Notes under the pieces: model-generated
Seen by the model: the letters and a program-made list of their open reading frames with translations, nothing else
What the model was told of the DNA's origin: nothing
Databases searched by the model: none
Position numbers and translations under genes: made by a program
Part shown: positions 50,779 through 61,855 of the stretch, piece after piece
How positions within the stretch are numbered: position 1 is the stretch's first letter
Layout: every line of letters begins with the position of its first letter
Assembly: GCA_012862575.1 (NCBI GenBank)
Contig: BLSF01000008.1
Span: 186,001-250,000, forward strand
Origin: Parietichytrium sp. I65-24A
Lineage: Eukaryota > Sar > Bigyra > Thraustochytrida > Thraustochytriidae
DNA length: 64,000 nucleotides
Direction: 5' to 3'

Positions 50779-51538
50779 GCACAAGTGTGCGTTTATGCTG
50801 TCATCAATCATCACGCGAAAACCCACACCCCCAAAACATTTTGGACTCGTGTACATACAGCTTTCCTTATTTCCTTTTCGTTTCAATTCAATCCAATTCA
50901 TTGAAAGCTCTATTTAATTAAAAAATCAAGAGAAATTACCCTTTTGCGAGCGATCCTGAAGAATTAATTGCAAAAGTTTGGGATTTTGAGAAACTAAATT
51001 GCAAGTGGAAGCAATCATATTTTATAGTACAGGTTAGGTAGCGAAAACAATAGTACTAGGTTGGTCAGAAGCATAACGAACTTCTATTTCGGTTAGGTTA
51101 GCCAAAATTGCCATTAGTTTCACCAAATCGCTCGCGTTTTTGCTCAAAACCCCAAAAATCAATCAAATAAAGTAGCCCACAACGAATAGAGCCACGCCAT
51201 TTCCACTCGACCAAGGTGACCAAGGCATCCAAGTGTCCTTTCAGCAGGCGGGAAAAATGGCCGAATGCGAGCTCATGAACATGGAGAGTCTACTGGAGTT
51301 AGCAAATACACGTAGTACTCTTCTTGATCACCCCAAGTGCGTATCTGTATTGTGTCGGACAGAGGTGACAAAAGCTGTGCGAAAGAATGCGAAAGTGCAC
51401 ATGTGTTGCAGCAGGCCAAGTGCTTGATTTGACCCTTGGCGCTCGCGAAAGGTACGCGTGGAACGTTCGGAAGGCATTGGGCGAGGCGTTTGTCGCTGTG
51501 GTTTCTGGTGCAGTAAAGGTGTCCGAAGGTAGGCAAGG
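50779..51538. other. AT-rich gap between Nudix and GST genes
   Basis: 760 bases. The part 50900-51160 is AT-rich with three GGTTAGG-like words (51031, 51057, 51101) and two interleaved pairs of inverted words (50946/51127 and 50977/51143). The promoter of the GST gene is presumably at 51160-51538. No gene supported. Confidence 0.5.
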
Positions 51539-52591
51539 ATGGAAGGGATTGACCGCGAGGAAGGGCAGATTGCACTGGTAGGGGCCGATGGTTCGCCGTA
51601 CAGCGTCAAGATGAAGGCGGTGCTCAGGTATAGGCGTATCCCGCACGTTTGGGTGCCGCAGTATCTCCTGGGCCCAAACATGTTCCAGACACACTTTCCA
51701 AAGCTCAAGGCAAAGGTGATTCCGGTGATGGTTCGCCCGGACAACTCGTACGCAAACGACTCTACGCCATTGATCCTGGAGCTCGAGAAAAGCTACTCCA
51801 AACGAAAGATTGTCCCTGGCGACCCTGCGATGGCATTTCTTTCTGCAGCGCTTGAAGATTTTGCGGACGAGTGGGGCACCAAAATCATGTTTGAAGGCCG
51901 CTTCCACACAGAAAAGGTTGCCATCTTTGGCGCAGCTTGGCAAGTGAAGCAGAGCGCTATCTTCTCCAAAGAGACCAGCGACGAGATGGCCAAGACGTTT
52001 GCAACACGTCAAGTCGGGCGAAGGTCTCTCGTTGGTTCCGCCAATTGGCCGGCAATGCAGCGCACTCTGCGTGCCATCTGCGCTGCGCTAGAAGAAAACA
52101 TGAGCCAAGGAAACTCGTTCATTTTCGGGCCGCAGCCGACAAACGCAGACTTTGCGCTGTACGGCCAGCTCCGGCAAGTCATCACCGACCCGCTGCCATC
52201 TCAGATTATGTATGAATACCCTGGCGCATGGGCTTGGGTGTTTCGCGTGGAAGACCTTTCGGGTCAACCGACCCCGGATGAGTCATGGCAGTCCAGAAGG
52301 ACACTCACGCATGGAGCCAAGGAGCTCTTGAAACTGGCTTCGGAAACGTATTTCCCTTTTTTGCTTGCAAATGAGCAGGCAGCAGAATCTGGCTCAAAAG
52401 AGCTCTCACTGAAAATATTCAACGGCGAAATGGATCACGCCCAGCCTCCGTTCAAGTATCAAGTGCGTTGTCTGCAAGAATTGCGCTCTCAATTCGCCGC
52501 TTTGTCCGAGGCCGACCAAACATTCGTGCGCAGCCAGCTTCCCACTGCTGCCCAGACCGTCTTCTCGCCACGCTCCAGCTCCAAGCTGTAA
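51539..52591 (+). CDS. Glutathione S-transferase-like protein
   Basis: A 350-residue single-exon protein with a GST-type thioredoxin fold at the N-terminus (residues about 11-85: VGADGSPYSVKMKAVLRYRRI, where SPYS replaces the usual catalytic Ser/Cys loop, then AKVIPVMV with the cis-Pro and DSTPLILELEK for glutathione binding). The C-terminal half is helical (ALEDFADEWGTKIMF and a NADFALYGQLRQVI segment), as in GST fold enzymes. Residues 290-350 extend past the usual domain. GSTs conjugate glutathione or isomerise and reduce substrates; this one may instead be a structural or reductase member. Start at 51539, 5 bases after a GGTAGG sequence that is not a strong donor. Substrate unknown. Confidence 0.78.
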   Translation: MEGIDREEGQIALVGADGSPYSVKMKAVLRYRRIPHVWVPQYLLGPNMFQTHFPKLKAKVIPVMVRPDNSYANDSTPLILELEKSYSKRKIVPGDPAMAFLSAALEDFADEWGTKIMFEGRFHTEKVAIFGAAWQVKQSAIFSKETSDEMAKTFATRQVGRRSLVGSANWPAMQRTLRAICAALEENMSQGNSFIFGPQPTNADFALYGQLRQVITDPLPSQIMYEYPGAWAWVFRVEDLSGQPTPDESWQSRRTLTHGAKELLKLASETYFPFLLANEQAAESGSKELSLKIFNGEMDHAQPPFKYQVRCLQELRSQFAALSEADQTFVRSQLPTAAQTVFSPRSSSKL

Positions 52592-55500
52592 AACTCTGCA
52601 CTCATCGCAAGATCCTTCCTTTCATTTTTCTTCTTCTCTACTCAACTTGAAAAAATAGAACTTTCCTCACCTTCACATCTTCGCAGTGTCATTACGAAGG
52701 AGGTAGTAAGGTGGTAGGTAATGTTTGTCAGGCAAAGTGGGAGCGCCAGTCCCGCCCTAGCAGGCTATGCCGGTCACAGACTTGTGAAATTTTGGCGCAC
52801 AAAGTGAGTGAGTATCGTGCAAGATGACGATGTCAGTCAGGGCTGGTGAGTCTGAAGGCTAGTTGCAGTGCGACAATCAGTCCGTCGCAAGAGAGCCGGC
52901 GATCTCGCGCAGATCACTGCGGTGCCGCGCGCCTCCCCAAAGCATCCCTTGCAGCCACTCAAGATCTCACTTTCCCTCTTTCTTGCTCTCAAAGTTGATA
53001 CTTCTTTGCAGAAAGTAGCACGCAATGTTGTTGATTCACATCGATCGTGAGCTCGTGGAGGGCTCTCTGATAGGTTAGAACACTTTTTCACCTTCTTTCA
53101 CTTGCCACACAGTGGCAGGCGCCACTTGAAAGACTTGCTTTCATCAAGGAATCAAAGGAAAGATAGAAAGAAGGCTCGCACACTTGACCTTATTCTTCAT
53201 CCACAGTCAGAGCTTCTTACCGGTACCTGTCACTGGGAGTTACCTTCAAGTTGGAAGGTTCTAAGTAACTAGTTCACAGTCAATCAACTCGAGAGGAAGA
53301 CGAGTACTGGTACCTACTACTAGTAACAGCAACTCCAACTCGCTCACCCACTCATGTCCATCCACTCCCTCACTCAGCCACTCCGCCGGTGTCTTAGACA
53401 GCGGGTGTGTGCGAGAAGAGCACTCCTACCCATCGTCCTAGCGGTGCGAACGCACACTGGCGGGGGCTCATGGAACTTGGGCCAAAGCGTTTCAGGTTCA
53501 GTCGCCGCTGTGCAACAGATTACACATCGTGAGAAGGTGTTCAACAAGTTGACGCGTCCATTCGTTTGACACGGATTGTGTTTGGCATTTCTGGAGCCCG
53601 TGCCACCTTCAAAACGATTCATGATTATGTTTTGTTTAGATAAAATATGCATGCACACAACTAACCAAGACAAGGATGAAAGCACAATCAATCAACCCGA
53701 GGTATTCGGCGAATCCTGCGGGAAACGGATTGACATGTGAGGATGAAATGTTTCCAAAAGGTGAGCTCGCCGCCAGTTTCTCACCACGCTCACCTCGTTG
53801 CGAGCTGATCTTCTCTATCTCATCTCACCAAAGTCTAAAAGTGTTCATCTTCTTTACCTTTTATGTTTTTTTTTCACATTCATTTTACAATTACACAATA
53901 ATAATTATACACAGTCTCAGAACTTTGAGTTTTCTTTCTTTTCAAAACGAGAATTTGGCTGTCAAGGAAAGAGAGACTCGAGGAGGGACGGAAGGAAGAG
54001 GAGAAACACGAGGAAACAGGCACTTGCAGCTAGTGCAGGTACTAGCTTGGGTGTTGCAGATAGGTGGATAGGAAGCGCGCAATCGATGGCAGGCCACATC
54101 AGGATGCCACAGGCCACGGCTGTCATATAAGCTTACCCGAATGATTAGCTGGCGGCTAGCGCGAGCTCAGCGCGCATATTCCAAAAGTTGTCGCATGGTC
54201 ACTTCAGTGAACACAGATACTTACGAGTAAGCAAGAGCTCCAAAGCCTCGAAACCCATTTCGCTGTTTTTTCAAATTAGTCTAAAGAGATGTAAGAGCTG
54301 GAAGTGATGCCCTTGTCCTTGTCCTCGGCAGTTCGTGAGCAGGTGAAGGCCATTATACTCACAGTCAGTACCTCGTACTCCTCGTACCAGTAACAGCAGA
54401 ACTTTCGGCGCCTTTGATGTGGTTGAGTGCTTGCTCGATCTTGCTAGATACAGAGTACCGCCAGCACTGGCGTGTCTGCCGTGAAAGAAAGGTCGATTGG
54501 CGAAAGCGGCATGAGCCCACGAGGTGGCTTATAACGATGGCTTACTTAGCCGGTCATATTCGTGGGCTAAATCTTCAGGCGGCCCAGCATGTGGCGGACG
54601 CTGCTTTTTGTGCTTTTTAAATCTTTTCATAACGATGCTCCTCACCGCACAGGGTCTATGTCTTTGCAAGAGTGGGACCGTGGGCGAAAGTTCAGTCTCT
54701 CCCAAGAGGGTTAAAAAAAGCAATAAGCTTACACTGCAAACACTGCATCATGCAATTCGCCGGGGGGTCTGACAGACCAGACCACTCTCGAAACTCGAAA
54801 CTCTCGACATGAGATCTAGCCCTTGTGTCCTGTACACGGTGCTGGCAGTGGGCACTGCACTCTCGCACTCGCTGCCAGGTACTGGTACCCTGATGTACGC
54901 CGATGCCAGCTGTGCAAGGTTGCAAGCGTGATTTCTTGAATTCTGAAGACCAAATGTGACTCGAGCTCCGTTTTGGGATATTCCAGCTAGCTAAGGCGAG
55001 TCTACGTGAGACGCCGACGTTGTCAGAGCAATCAATGGAAGGAAGCGCTGCGCTATGTTGCGTTGCGCTGTGCGGCCGGCAGTGGGCCTTGGGCGTTGGG
55101 TGAGCCTCTGAGATCAAGTTGTTTCTCCAACAAACTTTGGAACTCAAACCTGAGATTGTGCGTGTTTAAAGATTGTTTCCAGCAACAACAACAATCAACA
55201 ACAAACAACATCAATTTAAAACAGCAAGTAATCTGACTCATTTATTCTCTCTCTCTCCGTCCTCTCTCTCTCTCTCCTCCCTCCCGTCGCCTACGACCGA
55301 CTAACAGATACGCTAATTCCCTAGCGGCTGGGCCCGGTGGGTCCACCTCTCTAACAACGCTTCTCTCTTTACCACGGGAAGAAACGCTCGTGCTAGTGTA
55401 TCGGCCACGCCGCCGCTAGCCTCTAGCCGCGCAGGAGAGTTAGTTGCGGGGCGCCGGTAGGAGGAGGCACTCGCTGTACACTGTACAGGTCTAGCTATCT

Positions 55501-57026
55501 GGCTACTAGCCCCGTAGAGGAGCCGAAGGACGAGTAGGAAGAAGGGACGAAAAGTTGACGTGCGTGCATTTCTCTGGGGAGTCCTAGTGCACGGCCTGGC
55601 GACGCTGGCTAGGGCCATTCGGGAATTGAGACTTGGTGCACGCTAAGGGAAAGGGTATACTTTCCGAAAAAGGAAGAAGAAGTTGTCGCTGATTTTATTT
55701 TGGTTTGTTCTTTGACCTGTGATTCCATTGTTTTTCTTTTTTGATTGATTGATGTGAATGAATTAATTTCATGAAGAGAATCGAAGAAGAGAGAGAGAGA
55801 GAGAGAGGCTTGAAAGTTGAAAAGATGGCACAGAGAGCGCAGAGCACAAGGAGCATGGATGGACTCGTGGATCCTCGTGGACGCATGAGACCTGGGAGGC
55901 CAGACGGAGCGGAACAAAGCTGCTAGCTGCTTGCTGGCGCCTGAGTTGACATTTGACGATGATGAGTGATGATGAGCGATGATAAGCGATGATGAATGGT
56001 GTGGCACATCATGGCTCATCCATCCACCACACCTTGACTTTGGCGTGGCACCAAACTTGCGCAAATTCTTGCTGTACGGAGAGAGTGCGGAGCGCCTTCG
56101 TAGACAGCGCTCAGCAACGCCAGGTAAGTTGTTGTCACTGATAGTTTCTTTCGTGGCACGCTCTTTCTTTTTCAGAGGGCGCCTAGGGGGGGTACGGGTG
56201 GCACGCACCTTGCAGGTGGCGCTAGCTTCGACTGTCAGTCGCCTATGTGCGAGGCAGTACGGGTACCTGCAGCTGGGGCTTAGCACGGAGGAGGAACGTG
56301 CTCGCTAGTGCACTGGAGGCACGGCGAGTAGGACTTCTTCCTCCCTCGCTGCCGTTTCTCATGTCTTTCTCTCCTCTCTCGCACTCTCTCCCTCTCCTTT
56401 TTCTTTCCTTCCTCCCCCACTCGCCTCACCTCGCCTCGTTCCTTCCTTGCCGCCGTTCTTTCTGTGTCGTCCTTACTTATTATGTCCGCGGCCAGAGCTG
56501 CAAGTAGTCTCGACTCGATATTCGAAATTGGCGAAATTGCGCTATCGGCACACGTACCACCTTGCGAAACAGCAAGCACAGCAAGGCGGAAGAGTACCAA
56601 GAGCAATCACGAGAGACAAACCAACAAACAGAGAAGCAGAAAAAGAAAGAAAGAAAGGAAGGAAGAAGGGAGGGAAGAGGCTCATCACTACCCGAACTCG
56701 TTGCAGGGAAATCACACACGCACACACGCGGCGGGGTAGAGGAAGGTTTGGTTGGTGCAAGCATACCGCGAACTGACGGTGAGTACCACCTTCCAAGTTC
56801 ACGACCAAACAGACCAGACCCTTCACTACGACTACGAGCGCGTCTGGCCAAGAGTGTGGTTGGAATCGGCGGGCCTCGACAGTCAAAAGTGAGAAACGAA
56901 ACCCAAAAGCATTTTTTTTAAAGAGCGAGTAAACCTCGTTCTCAGACCGGTCCTGCCGCCAGCCAGAGCCCGTGAGACGGCGGAGCCACAGTTGGACTTT
57001 TCACAGACCGAAACGTAGATGTCGAG
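52592..57026. other. 4.4 kb gene-poor stretch
   Basis: The longest stretch without a supported gene. Several short open frames (for example 53676-54071 plus, 55609-56286 minus) are low complexity and lack domains, so I do not call them. It is AT-rich at 53840-53940, CT-rich at 55245-55286 and 56340-56470, and has GA runs at 55787-55807. It holds four GTACC-type words (53217-53239, 53301-53333, 54355-54390 and 54874-54891). A noncoding RNA, an unassembled gene with many small exons, or a promoter for the phosphatase are all possible. Confidence 0.5.
55245..55807. repeat. CT tract and distant GA run
   Basis: CT-rich tract 55245-55286 and GA run 55787-55807, complementary in sense and about 500 bases apart, in the gene-poor stretch. 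Confidence 0.75.
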
Positions 57027-58568
57027 ATGGGGGGCTACCTTGCGAAACCTGTGACGCACACGAAGCGCGTTGAAGGCAACAGCGCTGATGGAGCTTTGAG
57101 TTTCGGATGCGCGAGCATGCAGGGCTGGAGGCCAAAGATGGAAGACTCGCACACGGTTAGATTTGATCTCGAGAGCAGCTCTCGGAAGAACAAGGTGGAG
57201 GGCATCCTCGGAGTGTTCGATGGCCATGGCGGCAAAGAGGTGGCGCACTACTGCTCTAATCACCTCGTCAAGGCCCTCACGTCGATCAGCATGTACAAGC
57301 GGGACGAAGACATTGGGGAATGCCTTCGTGAAACCTTCATGCGAATCGACTGCAGCATTCTCACAAAGCACGGGCAGGAAGAACTTAGAAAGCTGCGCGG
57401 CGAGGATGACTACGTTATCTGCATTCACAAGGAACTGCTAGAGGTCCTTCACAAGCAGAGATCCGAAGCCGTCGACCTTGACCGCTCGCGCGCTCCTGCA
57501 GTAGCTGCCGCCGCAGACGACAGCGCCTCAGAATCATCCTGCTCAGATAGCGAAAGTGACTTTGATAGTGAGTTGGACTCCGACGATGACGACGAGACTG
57601 AAGTCTACGACGATGGTGAATCGCAACAGACCTCAAGTCGAAAGAGAAAGGGCGAGCAGATTAGCCGCGAGCCCTCCTCTGCAAAGAAACCAAAATTTCT
57701 TGACACCGCGCATCCCATTTGGGACCGCATCTGCCGTATCACCTCCGAGCGCGGGCTTATCGGTAGCAAGCGACGCAGCTCTTCCACTACCTCCCGCTCT
57801 TCCAACACATCGCATGGTAGCGCCGAGTCCACTTGCTCCACCGACACGGACGGATCTAGTGTGGTAGCGGCAAAGGCGCCTGCCAGCAAGCCAAAAGCGG
57901 CTAGCAGCGGCGTCGGGCTTGAGATCTTGCCAAAATGCAAGGCGGTGGTACACGAGAGCAATCCAGATATGGTTTGCATCAACAAAGAGGAAGTGGCTCC
58001 AAAGAAACCTGGAATGGACAGCGGCTGTACGGCCCTTGTCGCCGCAGTGGAGGGGACCAGCGACCCACTGGTGAAGCGCCTCGTAGTGGTGAATGCTGGG
58101 GACTCCCGCTGCGTTCTCTCCCGCTCGGGGAGAGCTGTTGAGATGTCCCAGGACCACGGACTTCACCTAAAGGAGGAACAGGACCGCATCAGACGCGCAG
58201 GAGGCACCATTACCGAAGATGGCCGCATCAACGGGAAGCTCAACCTTTCGCGGGCTATTGGCGACCACCAATTTAAAACCCAGCGAAACAGGTCTCTCAA
58301 GGAGCAAATGGTTACCTCTTACGCAGACATCCACTCCACCTACGTTAAGAAAGGAGAAGACGACTTTGTTGTCCTTGCATGCGATGGCATTTGGGACGCC
58401 ATGAGCAGCCAGCAGGTCGTCGACTTCATTCAGCACCGTCTCCGCACCACAAAGATGTCTCTTTCTGAGATTGGCGACGAAATTTGCAAGACTTGCCTTG
58501 CGCGCGACGTTGAAACTGATCCTGGCACAGACAACATGAGCATCCTCATTTGCCGTCTGTTCGCTTGA
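57027..58568 (+). CDS. PP2C phosphatase, PPM1G-like
   Basis: A 513-residue single-exon Ser/Thr phosphatase needing Mn2+ or Mg2+. Motifs: MQGWRPKMEDSH (31-42), GVFDGHGG (63-70), DSGCTALVA (about 331), VVVNAGDSRCVLSRSG (about 351), LNLSRAIGDHQFK (about 409), VVLACDGIWDAMSSQQVVDFI (about 449) and DNMSILI (last 10). The metal-binding aspartates are all kept. A 190-residue insert (about 140-330) splits the domain and has an acidic Ser/Asp tract and a basic KRKGEQ patch, as in PPM1G, which acts in the nucleus on splicing and histone proteins. The N-terminus MGGYLAKP resembles MGAYLSQP of PPM1G, with Gly2 available for myristoylation. The ATG is preceded by GTCGAG. The PPM1G assignment is by layout. 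Confidence 0.85.
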   Translation: MGGYLAKPVTHTKRVEGNSADGALSFGCASMQGWRPKMEDSHTVRFDLESSSRKNKVEGILGVFDGHGGKEVAHYCSNHLVKALTSISMYKRDEDIGECLRETFMRIDCSILTKHGQEELRKLRGEDDYVICIHKELLEVLHKQRSEAVDLDRSRAPAVAAAADDSASESSCSDSESDFDSELDSDDDDETEVYDDGESQQTSSRKRKGEQISREPSSAKKPKFLDTAHPIWDRICRITSERGLIGSKRRSSSTTSRSSNTSHGSAESTCSTDTDGSSVVAAKAPASKPKAASSGVGLEILPKCKAVVHESNPDMVCINKEEVAPKKPGMDSGCTALVAAVEGTSDPLVKRLVVVNAGDSRCVLSRSGRAVEMSQDHGLHLKEEQDRIRRAGGTITEDGRINGKLNLSRAIGDHQFKTQRNRSLKEQMVTSYADIHSTYVKKGEDDFVVLACDGIWDAMSSQQVVDFIQHRLRTTKMSLSEIGDEICKTCLARDVETDPGTDNMSILICRLFA

Positions 58569-59425
58569 ATGACCTGACACACGATTTTGAACACCCCCCA
58601 ATTGCCCTGACAAACACAAACTCCTGTAACTGAAACAACACTCGGACTGAAAAAGCCCTAGCTGTGAAACAATTTTGACCTCGATCCACGCCCCTCTTCT
58701 CTCTTTTCTTTCTCTCTTCTCCATCCTCCTACCAAGAGAATATGACTTGCAGTCACACCATCGCTGTCCATGCAGTATGCAGGACAAACGACATAGTTTA
58801 CACATCACGTACGGAGCACTTGGAAGGAACACATTGCTCTGCTTGCTTGACCCGAAGTCGTGCACAATGAAACGGCCATGCAACCAATGCAACCTCCAAC
58901 TTGTTCTCACGTCCGCAGACACACCAACACGACCACATGACCACATCGCCACATAGCCACATGAGATGTGCATGGGATGATGATGGGAAAAAAAAGGGAA
59001 AAGAAAAGGACTGCTACTTCTGCTCAGCGACTATGCCCTCTGGCTACCTACCTGTAGACAGAGCTAGCTGGCAGAATGAGAAAGGCAGAGAGAGAATGAG
59101 AGAGAGACAGCAGCGCAGCGAGTGACAAATTACAAGTGGCAAGTGGCGAGCAGCAGGAGCACAAGGAGGAGCACGCGGCGAGTGGAAAGTGGCGAGTGGC
59201 GACGGATTGCTGCTGTGCATGGCCGCGCGAGTGTACCGACGGATTGATGCTGTGGCGGTGCGACCGAAGGAATAAATAATGTTGGTGTTGGTCAACGCGG
59301 CGCAGAGCAAAACGTTCTTGTTTTAGCGACGAGTAGGACTGAGGAATCCGCAGCGGCTTGAACTCAGTCTGGCTGGCGCCGAAAATTTGCAAAGTGTGAG
59401 ACCGAAAGCTAAAAACTGTACCGCG
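58569..59425. other. Gap between phosphatase and TPR genes
   Basis: 857 bases. An imperfect AAGTGGCGAGT/GGAGCACA repeat patch occurs at 59130-59205, with GA-rich sequence at 59070-59110. No supported gene. Confidence 0.5.
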
Positions 59426-61855
59426 ATGTTGGAGATGGAGGAGGCCCTGGAGAAACTGGCGGAGAGGGACTTCAAAGGGGCGGTGCAGAGCTTTTCCAAA
59501 ATTCTCTCCCGCGACTCGGGCAATTTTGATGCGTGGATCGGACGTGGGAGCGCACATATGTTCGCCAATCAGCTGCAGGAAGCTGTTGAAGTATTCACAA
59601 CGGCGATAGAAGTGGCGAGCTCCCCCGAGGAGACGCTGGAGGCATACAAGAAAAAGGGGATGGCCTTGGTGCTCATGGGCGGGCTGTGGTTCACAAATCC
59701 GTACCAGAACGAAGTCAAACTTGCAGCTGCATTGCGCAATTACATGGAAGCATTGCAGTGCCAGTCAATCGTATCGCGCTCCGACCTAAGGCTTGAGATT
59801 CTGCTGGAGCGAGCAGGTCTCTATGTAGAGATGAATAAAATTCCTCAAGCCCTTCAAGATCTCGAGGCTGTGCAGCACGAAATGAGACTAATGATGAACG
59901 TTCGCTCCCTCACTCTTCTCGGCCGTGCGCTCCTGGCTGCTGGTGACTTGGAGCGCGCGTTGTCCGTGTTGCACAGCGCCATGGAGATGGACAAAAAGGG
60001 CACTGAGGTGGAGCCTTTAGTGTTCGCGGCTTTGGCTCTTCGACAGTATGGCGGGGATGGTTTGCAGACGATCTTTTATCTGAATATGGCCTTACATCGA
60101 CTGTACACAACATGCAATGAGCCCGCCGACGGATGGAGGGCGGCTTATGTTTGGTACCTGCGCGCAGAAACGTGGCAGATGAAAGGATTATACCACCACG
60201 CTCTTCGGGATATCATGATTTCTTTGCAGATCAACCCAAACCGGCAAATGTCGTTCGTGCTTGCTATAACATACGCCAGGGCCACAGGGGCTTTCAGGTT
60301 TGCTTTGAAGCTCATCGAGAAGGCCATGACCATCTTTCCATATGAAGACTCCTTCAAAATGTCGCGAATAATTCTTGACCTGGAGGCCCGCCACCTGAAC
60401 GAGCCTTTTTCTACGTTCAATATGGATTTGGCCACTCCTCAAAGGGTTAAAGAAGCACTGGCAAAGAAAAAGAGTTTGCACCACTCTACGCTGCGGGACA
60501 TGTTGGAAAAGTGCGATAAGTCGGTTTCATTCCTCACAGAGGCAAAAGGTCCAAATTGGGACCTAAAGTCGTCTGGTCTACGGGAGTTTGCCCGAGATTT
60601 ATGGCAATCCTCTGAACTGATGCCCCAAAATCCCGCGGATTTTGCTCTTCTCTACTCGCAATTTGTGCAAACGCCAATAATCTCGCATCTCCCACTTTCA
60701 TTTGCGTCCCCAGAAAAGTATGACCGAGAGTCTTTATCCAACATTGCATGCACTGCGGACGTTGTTGGTCCACATTTTGTCTGTAAACGCGCCGCTTACA
60801 CCATCAACATCCGAGCACTGCGCCAGGCTGGTGCAGCTGCTCTTGAGATGGGCCAGCAGCTCAAATTGCACCATCGCAATCTTCAAAGGAGTGGCACTGG
60901 ACTCCACGTTCCCAGCCGAAGCTGCTCAAAGCAAAAGTCAAGATCACAATCTGGTACAAGCCTGCAGCCTCTCGGTTTCAGAGAGTTTGTTGACTTTGCG
61001 ATCAAGTGGCGGCGTATTGCTGACCCTGCAAACCCGGTGTTCTGGATAGATAAGTTTTTGGGCGACGCATCGAACGGGGCAATATGTAGGGAGATACCCA
61101 TCATATCGAAAGGCTGCAATGTACCTGGCATGTCGTCCGTTGTCTCAACGTGTCTGGAGCTGTTCAAGGCCGATCTGATATCGAAGGTTGACTCGGAGGC
61201 TGCGATGGGGACCATTTTAGGTGCGAAGAGTTTCAAGGCTCTCTGGGCTTTCCAAAAGAAAGATCTCTTCCTGACCACCCGAGTGAGATCGAGTTCGAAT
61301 CTCCCCGGCGAGAAGGAAGTGGACGGGTCCAAGCTAGCGTACACGGAGGGCACGCAGGCAGACCAGGTACGTCTATTACTTCGAACTCCGCACTCTATCC
61401 AGCGATGGGAATTTTACTCTACCGAGCTCTCCAACACCTGGGACGCTCTCAACTTTGTCAAAGAACCTGTTGACTCGACCGTCAAACGGTCCAAGGTTGT
61501 CGAACTCGCTCTGCAGTTTTATTATTACTGGATTAATTTTGCCCCGCTCACGAAAGGTAACAGCATGGTTGGGCTCTCTGTCTTGTTCGCTATGTTGCTT
61601 GCATTTGATCTCTCTCTGCCGGAGCCATTGCCTATTGACATCAATCTTGACTGGGAGGCTATTGTCGCGGGCGATGTCAACAGCTTTGTGCAGCGCTTCC
61701 GGCCGTGGCTGATGAGTTCCAACCTGGTCCTGAGTGTGGGTCCCGTGCCACCTCTGGCAGGCAAGATGAACTTTGCAGCTCTGCTCGCCAATTGCCCGGA
61801 TATCTCCAAGAGCTGCCTGACTCCTGCGCATGTACTCTATGTGTTGTCCCTTTGA
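59426..61855 (+). CDS. TPR-repeat protein, TTC13-like
   Basis: An 809-residue single-exon protein. Residues 1-300 are tetratricopeptide repeats: EKLAERDFKGAVQSFSKIL, DAWIGRGSAHMFANQLQEAVEVFTTAIE, ALRNYMEALQ, SLTLLGRALLAAGDLERALSVLHSAME and AFRFALKLIEKAMTIFPYEDS. TPR stacks bind partner peptides. The C-terminal 250 residues include FVDFAIKWRRIADPANPVFWID and look like the conserved C-terminal part of TTC13. No membrane or signal segment is visible. The ATG at 59426 was chosen; upstream only a TTG continues the frame. The function of the TTC13 family is not established, so no role is proposed. Confidence 0.68.
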   Translation: MLEMEEALEKLAERDFKGAVQSFSKILSRDSGNFDAWIGRGSAHMFANQLQEAVEVFTTAIEVASSPEETLEAYKKKGMALVLMGGLWFTNPYQNEVKLAAALRNYMEALQCQSIVSRSDLRLEILLERAGLYVEMNKIPQALQDLEAVQHEMRLMMNVRSLTLLGRALLAAGDLERALSVLHSAMEMDKKGTEVEPLVFAALALRQYGGDGLQTIFYLNMALHRLYTTCNEPADGWRAAYVWYLRAETWQMKGLYHHALRDIMISLQINPNRQMSFVLAITYARATGAFRFALKLIEKAMTIFPYEDSFKMSRIILDLEARHLNEPFSTFNMDLATPQRVKEALAKKKSLHHSTLRDMLEKCDKSVSFLTEAKGPNWDLKSSGLREFARDLWQSSELMPQNPADFALLYSQFVQTPIISHLPLSFASPEKYDRESLSNIACTADVVGPHFVCKRAAYTINIRALRQAGAAALEMGQQLKLHHRNLQRSGTGLHVPSRSCSKQKSRSQSGTSLQPLGFREFVDFAIKWRRIADPANPVFWIDKFLGDASNGAICREIPIISKGCNVPGMSSVVSTCLELFKADLISKVDSEAAMGTILGAKSFKALWAFQKKDLFLTTRVRSSSNLPGEKEVDGSKLAYTEGTQADQVRLLLRTPHSIQRWEFYSTELSNTWDALNFVKEPVDSTVKRSKVVELALQFYYYWINFAPLTKGNSMVGLSVLFAMLLAFDLSLPEPLPIDINLDWEAIVAGDVNSFVQRFRPWLMSSNLVLSVGPVPPLAGKMNFAALLANCPDISKSCLTPAHVLYVLSL

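Noticed and set aside
53676-54071. 131-residue plus-strand frame in the gene-poor stretch
   Set aside because: Composed of AT-rich low-complexity sequence with Phe/Ser runs and no family likeness.
55609-56286. 225-residue minus-strand frame
   Set aside because: Mostly translation of CT tracts and simple repeats; no domain, and it crosses repeat boundaries.
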